In this document: piece by piece, positions 61,082 through 64,000 of the stretch
Layout of the letters: every line of letters starts with the position of its first letter
Position numbering within the stretch: position 1 is the stretch's first letter
Assembly (NCBI GenBank): GCA_900538555.1
Contig: UPYI01000003.1
Coordinates: 185,445 to 249,444 of the forward strand
DNA length: 64,000 bases
Source of the DNA: an uncultured Porphyromonadaceae bacterium
GTDB taxonomy: Bacteria; Bacteroidota; Bacteroidia; Bacteroidales; Barnesiellaceae
Direction: 5' to 3'
Notes under the pieces: model-generated
Told to the model about the DNA's origin: nothing
Seen by the model: the letters and a program-made list of their open reading frames with translations, nothing else
The model's database searches: none
Made by a program: the position numbers and the translations under genes

Positions 61082-61777
61082 CTATTTCATCGTATAATCG
61101 GCAAAGCCATACGGGTTTTCCGTCAGCAACAAAGTGCGGGTAACCGTCTGTCCGGCGATCGAATAGGTAACCTCCATAACCGATCCCAACACTTCGTCCT
61201 GCGGACGATCCTGATATGCCTTTCCGTTCCATTCGGTGGCAGACAAATAGCCGTCTACACCTAAGGCTTGCTTATCGTCATAATTCTTTTTCGCCTTTTC
61301 GTAATTGCGGGTATATGAGAAATCGCGGGCTGTATCGAATTTCACATACGCCTCGTGATTGGCAGGGATTCGTTCAGCCGCTTTACGGTAACCCTCGATC
61401 TGATCGCGGTATTTCAAATCGTTTCCGTGCTGGGCTTTCAGTTTGTTATACTTGTGGGCAGCCTCGTTATGACGATATATGTTGCTGTTCTCATCTCTAC
61501 GGCAAGCCTCCAAGCGTTCCTCCATCTCGGTCTTCAAGGCTGCCAGTTGTTCATGATACGATGCAACCGCCCTTCCTTTCAACAAATCCAAACTATCGGC
61601 AACCGTTACACTCCCTACCTGTACTGCCGATACGAACACGACATCACCGGGGGCTGCTCCTTCTATCGGATTACTCTCCACATAATGTCTAAAAGCCGTT
61701 TCCGGCGTTTTCTTCTCCCCGCAACCGCTCATCAGCAAAGCCGCCGCAGCGCATGCAACCAAAATACTTTTTTTCAT
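61082..61777 (-). CDS. Lipoprotein of unknown function
   Basis: 231 residues. The lipobox is LLMSGC (Cys19). The next part resembles the short DUF-type region often seen in stress lipoproteins (PETAFRHYVESNPIEGAAPGD). The centre (about 70-150) is a long charged helix (YHEQLAALKTEMEERLEACR, YNKLKAQHGNDLKYRDQIEG), and the C-terminal 60 residues are beta-rich with EVTYSIAGQTVTRTLLLTEN. No enzyme motif is seen. It is convergent with the secreted gene at 58417-60873; a -7 box was not identified. Confidence 0.75.
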   Translation of the reverse strand: MKKSILVACAAAALLMSGCGEKKTPETAFRHYVESNPIEGAAPGDVVFVSAVQVGSVTVADSLDLLKGRAVASYHEQLAALKTEMEERLEACRRDENSNIYRHNEAAHKYNKLKAQHGNDLKYRDQIEGYRKAAERIPANHEAYVKFDTARDFSYTRNYEKAKKNYDDKQALGVDGYLSATEWNGKAYQDRPQDEVLGSVMEVTYSIAGQTVTRTLLLTENPYGFADYTMK

Positions 61778-61880
61778 CTTATTGTATATTTATATGTTTC
61801 TATGCCTTTGAAGGCACTCTCCATTCCGGGCAAAGCTACACTTTTTCCACGAAATAAACATGATTCCGGCAAATACTTTC

Positions 61881-61888
61881 TATCTTTG
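61881..61888 (+). promoter_or_regulatory. -7 box within a partial copy of the promoter repeat, upstream of the HAD-aroB pair
   Basis: TATCTTTG followed by TAGAAGATAGGAGGC, which equals the distal end of the 92-bp repeats. The remainder of the repeat is missing and a small hairpin GGAGGC/GCCTCC follows. No -33 TTTG is at normal distance. Confidence 0.55.
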
Positions 61889-61987
61889 TAGAAGATAGGA
61901 GGCACTCCGCCTCCTTATGATTATTACAGATCCAAGACCGCTGTTCCTTCGGATCAAACGGTTTTGCCTATTTCAAACCCGAATTAT

Positions 61988-62737
61988 ATGAGCAATATAG
62001 CCACAGCCGTAGAGCTTTTTCTTCGACGGCACAATCATAAAAAACTGCAACCGAAAGCGGCATTGATCGACATGGACGGTGTCTTATACGACTCGATGAA
62101 AAACCATGTGGAAGCATGGTTCCGCACGATGAGTGCCATAGGTATCGAATGCGACAAAAACGAATTTTATCTATACGAAGGTCGTACCGGTGCCAGCACC
62201 ATCAACATCCTGTTCAACCGTTGCCGGGGACGTAATGCCACCGAACAAGAGATAAAGGAACTATATGCCGAGAAAACCCGGCAATTCGCCCTATTGCCCG
62301 ACATCGTCCCGATGCCCGGTGCTGCCGACATGATCGCAGGATTGCAAAATGCCGGCATCCGCCCCGTACTGGTTACCGGATCGGGACAAGGCTCGCTACT
62401 GAACCGGTTGGCACACGATTATCCGGGGGTATTCACTCCCGAATACATGGTAACGGCATACGATGTGAAATTCGGAAAACCACACCCCGAACCCTACCTG
62501 ATGGGATTGCAGAAAGCAAATGCAAAAGCCCACGAGGCGTTCGTGATCGAAAACGCCCCATTGGGTGTCGAAGCCGGTGTCGCCGCACAAATATTCACGG
62601 TAGCGGTAAATACAGGACCTATGCCCGACTGCGCCCTAAGCGATGCGGGCGCAAACCTGATTTACCGGTCGATGCCCGACTTCGCTGCCGGAATCTCCGG
62701 ATTTTGTTCCACTCTAAAAAATACCTGCATCGAATAA
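61988..62737 (+). CDS. HAD superfamily phosphatase/phosphomutase-like hydrolase
   Basis: 249 residues from MSNIATAVELFLRRH. HAD motif I is DMDGVLYDS (28-36), motif II VTGSGQG, motif III lysine in YDVKFGKPHPEPYL, and motif IV in VIENAPLGVEAGVAA (EN replaces the common ED). The helical cap between residues 40 and 110 places it with beta-phosphoglucomutase-like and phosphoglycolate-phosphatase-like enzymes. The substrate is unknown. It ends directly at the aroB start (no gap), so the two are co-translated. An in-frame TTG upstream (61964) is less likely to be the start. Confidence 0.88.
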   Translation: MSNIATAVELFLRRHNHKKLQPKAALIDMDGVLYDSMKNHVEAWFRTMSAIGIECDKNEFYLYEGRTGASTINILFNRCRGRNATEQEIKELYAEKTRQFALLPDIVPMPGAADMIAGLQNAGIRPVLVTGSGQGSLLNRLAHDYPGVFTPEYMVTAYDVKFGKPHPEPYLMGLQKANAKAHEAFVIENAPLGVEAGVAAQIFTVAVNTGPMPDCALSDAGANLIYRSMPDFAAGISGFCSTLKNTCIE

Positions 62738-63802
62738 ATGAAGAAGCAACAGCCTCTGTTATTTACCGACAAACCGGGAGAAACCTTGTCGCAAATGCTC
62801 TCCGAACTGTCATACGACCGGTTGTTTATCCTCATGGACGACCGATCGCAGGAATATGCGCTACCGCTCATATCCGATTGCATCGCACCGATAAGCCGGC
62901 ACATGATTACCATCGAATCGGGCGACACGCAAAAGACACTTGCCGCCACAGCCCACGTATGGCAGGAGCTGAGCGACAACCAAGCCTCCCGAAAATCATT
63001 ATTAGTCAATCTGGGCGGAGGCATGGTCACCGACTTAGGCGGATTTGCCGCTTCTACTTTCAAACGCGGCATCCGGTTCATCAACATCCCCACCACCCTG
63101 CTCGGAGCAGTGGATGCGGCTGTGGGAGGAAAGACTGGTATCAATTTCAACGGATTGAAAAACGAAATCGGAGTATTCAATCCGGCTGATGCGGTGATTG
63201 TCTCCACCGAGTTTTATCGCACATTGCCTCGGGAAGAGTTGCTTTCGGGCTATGCCGAAATGATCAAACACAGCCTGATCGACCGGGAGGAAGAATTCCG
63301 GAAGTTGTTGCAATACGATCTCGCACAAGCCGATACGGATCAACTGCTCCAACTGCTGCAACAATCGGTAAAGGTAAAAGAACGCATCGTAGAAACAGAC
63401 CCGCAGGAACAAGGTATCCGTAAAGCATTGAATTTAGGGCATACAGTCGGACACGCCTTCGAGAGTTTCTCTCACCGGCGGGGCGAGCCTATCCCTCACG
63501 GCTACGCGGTCGCATGGGGACTGGTATGCGAACTGTTGTTATCGCATCTGCTTCTACAATTCCCCACCTCCGTCATTCACGACCTGACGGCATTCGTATC
63601 CGAGCATTACGGAGCGTTCCGCTTCACTTGTGCCGACTACGAGGCTCTATACGAACTGATGACACACGACAAGAAAAACGAATCGGGACAAATCCTCTTC
63701 ACCTTGCTCTCCCGAATCGGTGTGCCGGAAATCAACCGGACGGTAGAAAAGGAAAATATTTTCGTCGCATTCGATCTGTTCCGCGATCTGTTCCGAATCT
63801 GA
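62738..63802 (+). CDS. aroB: 3-dehydroquinate synthase
   Basis: 354 residues. NAD-binding and substrate motifs: LVNLGGGMVTDLGGFAASTFKRG, FINIPTTLLGAVDAAVGGKTGINF, LKNEIGVFNPADAVIV, SGYAEMIKHSLI, ALNLGHTVGHAFES with the zinc His residues, and PHGYAVAWGLVCE. It converts DAHP to 3-dehydroquinate, the second step of the shikimate pathway. The start ATG directly follows the HAD gene's TAA. No clear terminator follows before the tRNA promoter. Confidence 0.96.
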   Translation: MKKQQPLLFTDKPGETLSQMLSELSYDRLFILMDDRSQEYALPLISDCIAPISRHMITIESGDTQKTLAATAHVWQELSDNQASRKSLLVNLGGGMVTDLGGFAASTFKRGIRFINIPTTLLGAVDAAVGGKTGINFNGLKNEIGVFNPADAVIVSTEFYRTLPREELLSGYAEMIKHSLIDREEEFRKLLQYDLAQADTDQLLQLLQQSVKVKERIVETDPQEQGIRKALNLGHTVGHAFESFSHRRGEPIPHGYAVAWGLVCELLLSHLLLQFPTSVIHDLTAFVSEHYGAFRFTCADYEALYELMTHDKKNESGQILFTLLSRIGVPEINRTVEKENIFVAFDLFRDLFRI

Positions 63803-63879
63803 TAAAAAAATTTTTCCTACTCTGTTACAATACCTTATCGAAACGGTTAAAAAAAATAGTAAAAAAAGTGCCCGGAATG

Positions 63880-63910
63880 TTTGCTGTTACGGAAATAAGC
63901 ACTACTTTTG
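63880..63910 (+). promoter_or_regulatory. Promoter of tRNA-Pro
   Basis: TTTG (63880-63883), a 19-base spacer and TACTTTTG (63903-63910), exactly the Bacteroidota consensus, with the mature tRNA 13 bp downstream. Confidence 0.8.
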
Positions 63911-63923
63911 CATCACGTTTGAG

Positions 63924-64000
63924 CGGGGTGTAGCTCAGCCCGGTTTAGAGTACGCGTCTGGGGGGCGTGTGGTCGCAAGTTCGAATCTTGTCACCCCGAC
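63924..64000 (+). tRNA. tRNA-Pro (anticodon GGG), 3' end at the window edge
   Basis: The acceptor stem CGGGGTG (63924-63930) pairs with CACCCCG (63992-63998), followed by discriminator A. The anticodon arm is CGCGT-CTGGGGG-GCGTG with anticodon GGG, reading CCC. The T arm is GCAAG-TTCGAAT-CTTGT. The window ends right after the discriminator base, so I cannot tell whether CCA is encoded. Confidence 0.92.

Noticed and set aside
1..64000. CRISPR array, rRNA operon or insertion sequence
   Set aside because: No regularly spaced short repeats, rRNA-like sequence or transposase frame was seen in the window.

Overview
The window looks like a chromosomal segment of a Bacteroidales bacterium (phylum Bacteroidota). 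The evidence is promoters of the Bacteroidota form TTTG-N19..21-TAnnTTTG, a single-chain glycyl-tRNA synthetase, a GH57/GT4/GH133 glycogen cluster, DUF4494 and GuaD proteins, and several secreted proteins with tails resembling type IX sorting domains. Base composition is near 50% GC by eye. I cannot place it below order with confidence; a Barnesiella-like relative is a guess.

Layout. 1-4516: 5' part of parC (minus), divergent glyS-lemA-FKBP lipoprotein operon, HIT protein. 4579-10442: nucleoside phosphorylase, then GH57, GT4 and glycogen debranching enzyme. 10667-15731: MarC, a Crp-type regulator, aldose epimerase, CDF transporter with a PAS protein, and an unrecognised membrane protein. 16166-26304: pyruvate:ferredoxin oxidoreductase, AAA/DUF4143 ATPase, OmpA protein, transketolase, FucP-type MFS. 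26674-30382: YggS, DUF4494, guanine deaminase, EngB, and a winged-helix regulator with a membrane partner. 30797-35224: a 1475-residue secreted protein. 35371-42298: Crp regulator, AraC-NAD(P)-binding operon, recR, GT2-GNAT pair, YqgE, and a small two-gene set that resembles phage lysis proteins. 42484-53343: three secreted proteins (FN3/anchor-type, M6 protease, 1535-residue anchor-J protein) behind a membrane-anchored TPR/AraC regulator. 53842-57967: lysS-gpsA-pgi. 58417-60873: fifth secreted protein. 61082 to the end: lipoprotein, HAD-aroB operon and tRNA-Pro(GGG).

How genes work together. The glycogen trio, tkt/pgi/PFOR, the MFS carrier and the aldose epimerase form a sugar storage and fermentation background. 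The five large secreted proteins share a plan of signal peptide, FN3/anchor-J/MAM-like modules and a C-terminal GxYIV...K tail. They probably act at the cell surface, but no sorting machinery is encoded here.

The most unusual content is between genes. One dispersed repeat of about 79-92 bp is bounded by two -7 boxes and is itself a complete promoter. It occurs as a tandem array and as single copies, with an inverted repeat in the middle whose sequence changes while its pairing is kept. A second repeat of about 100-170 bp begins with a gene's terminator hairpin and always lies just 3' of a gene in that gene's orientation. The winged-helix/membrane operon also carries two identical operator-like palindromes, one lying between the -33 and -7 boxes.
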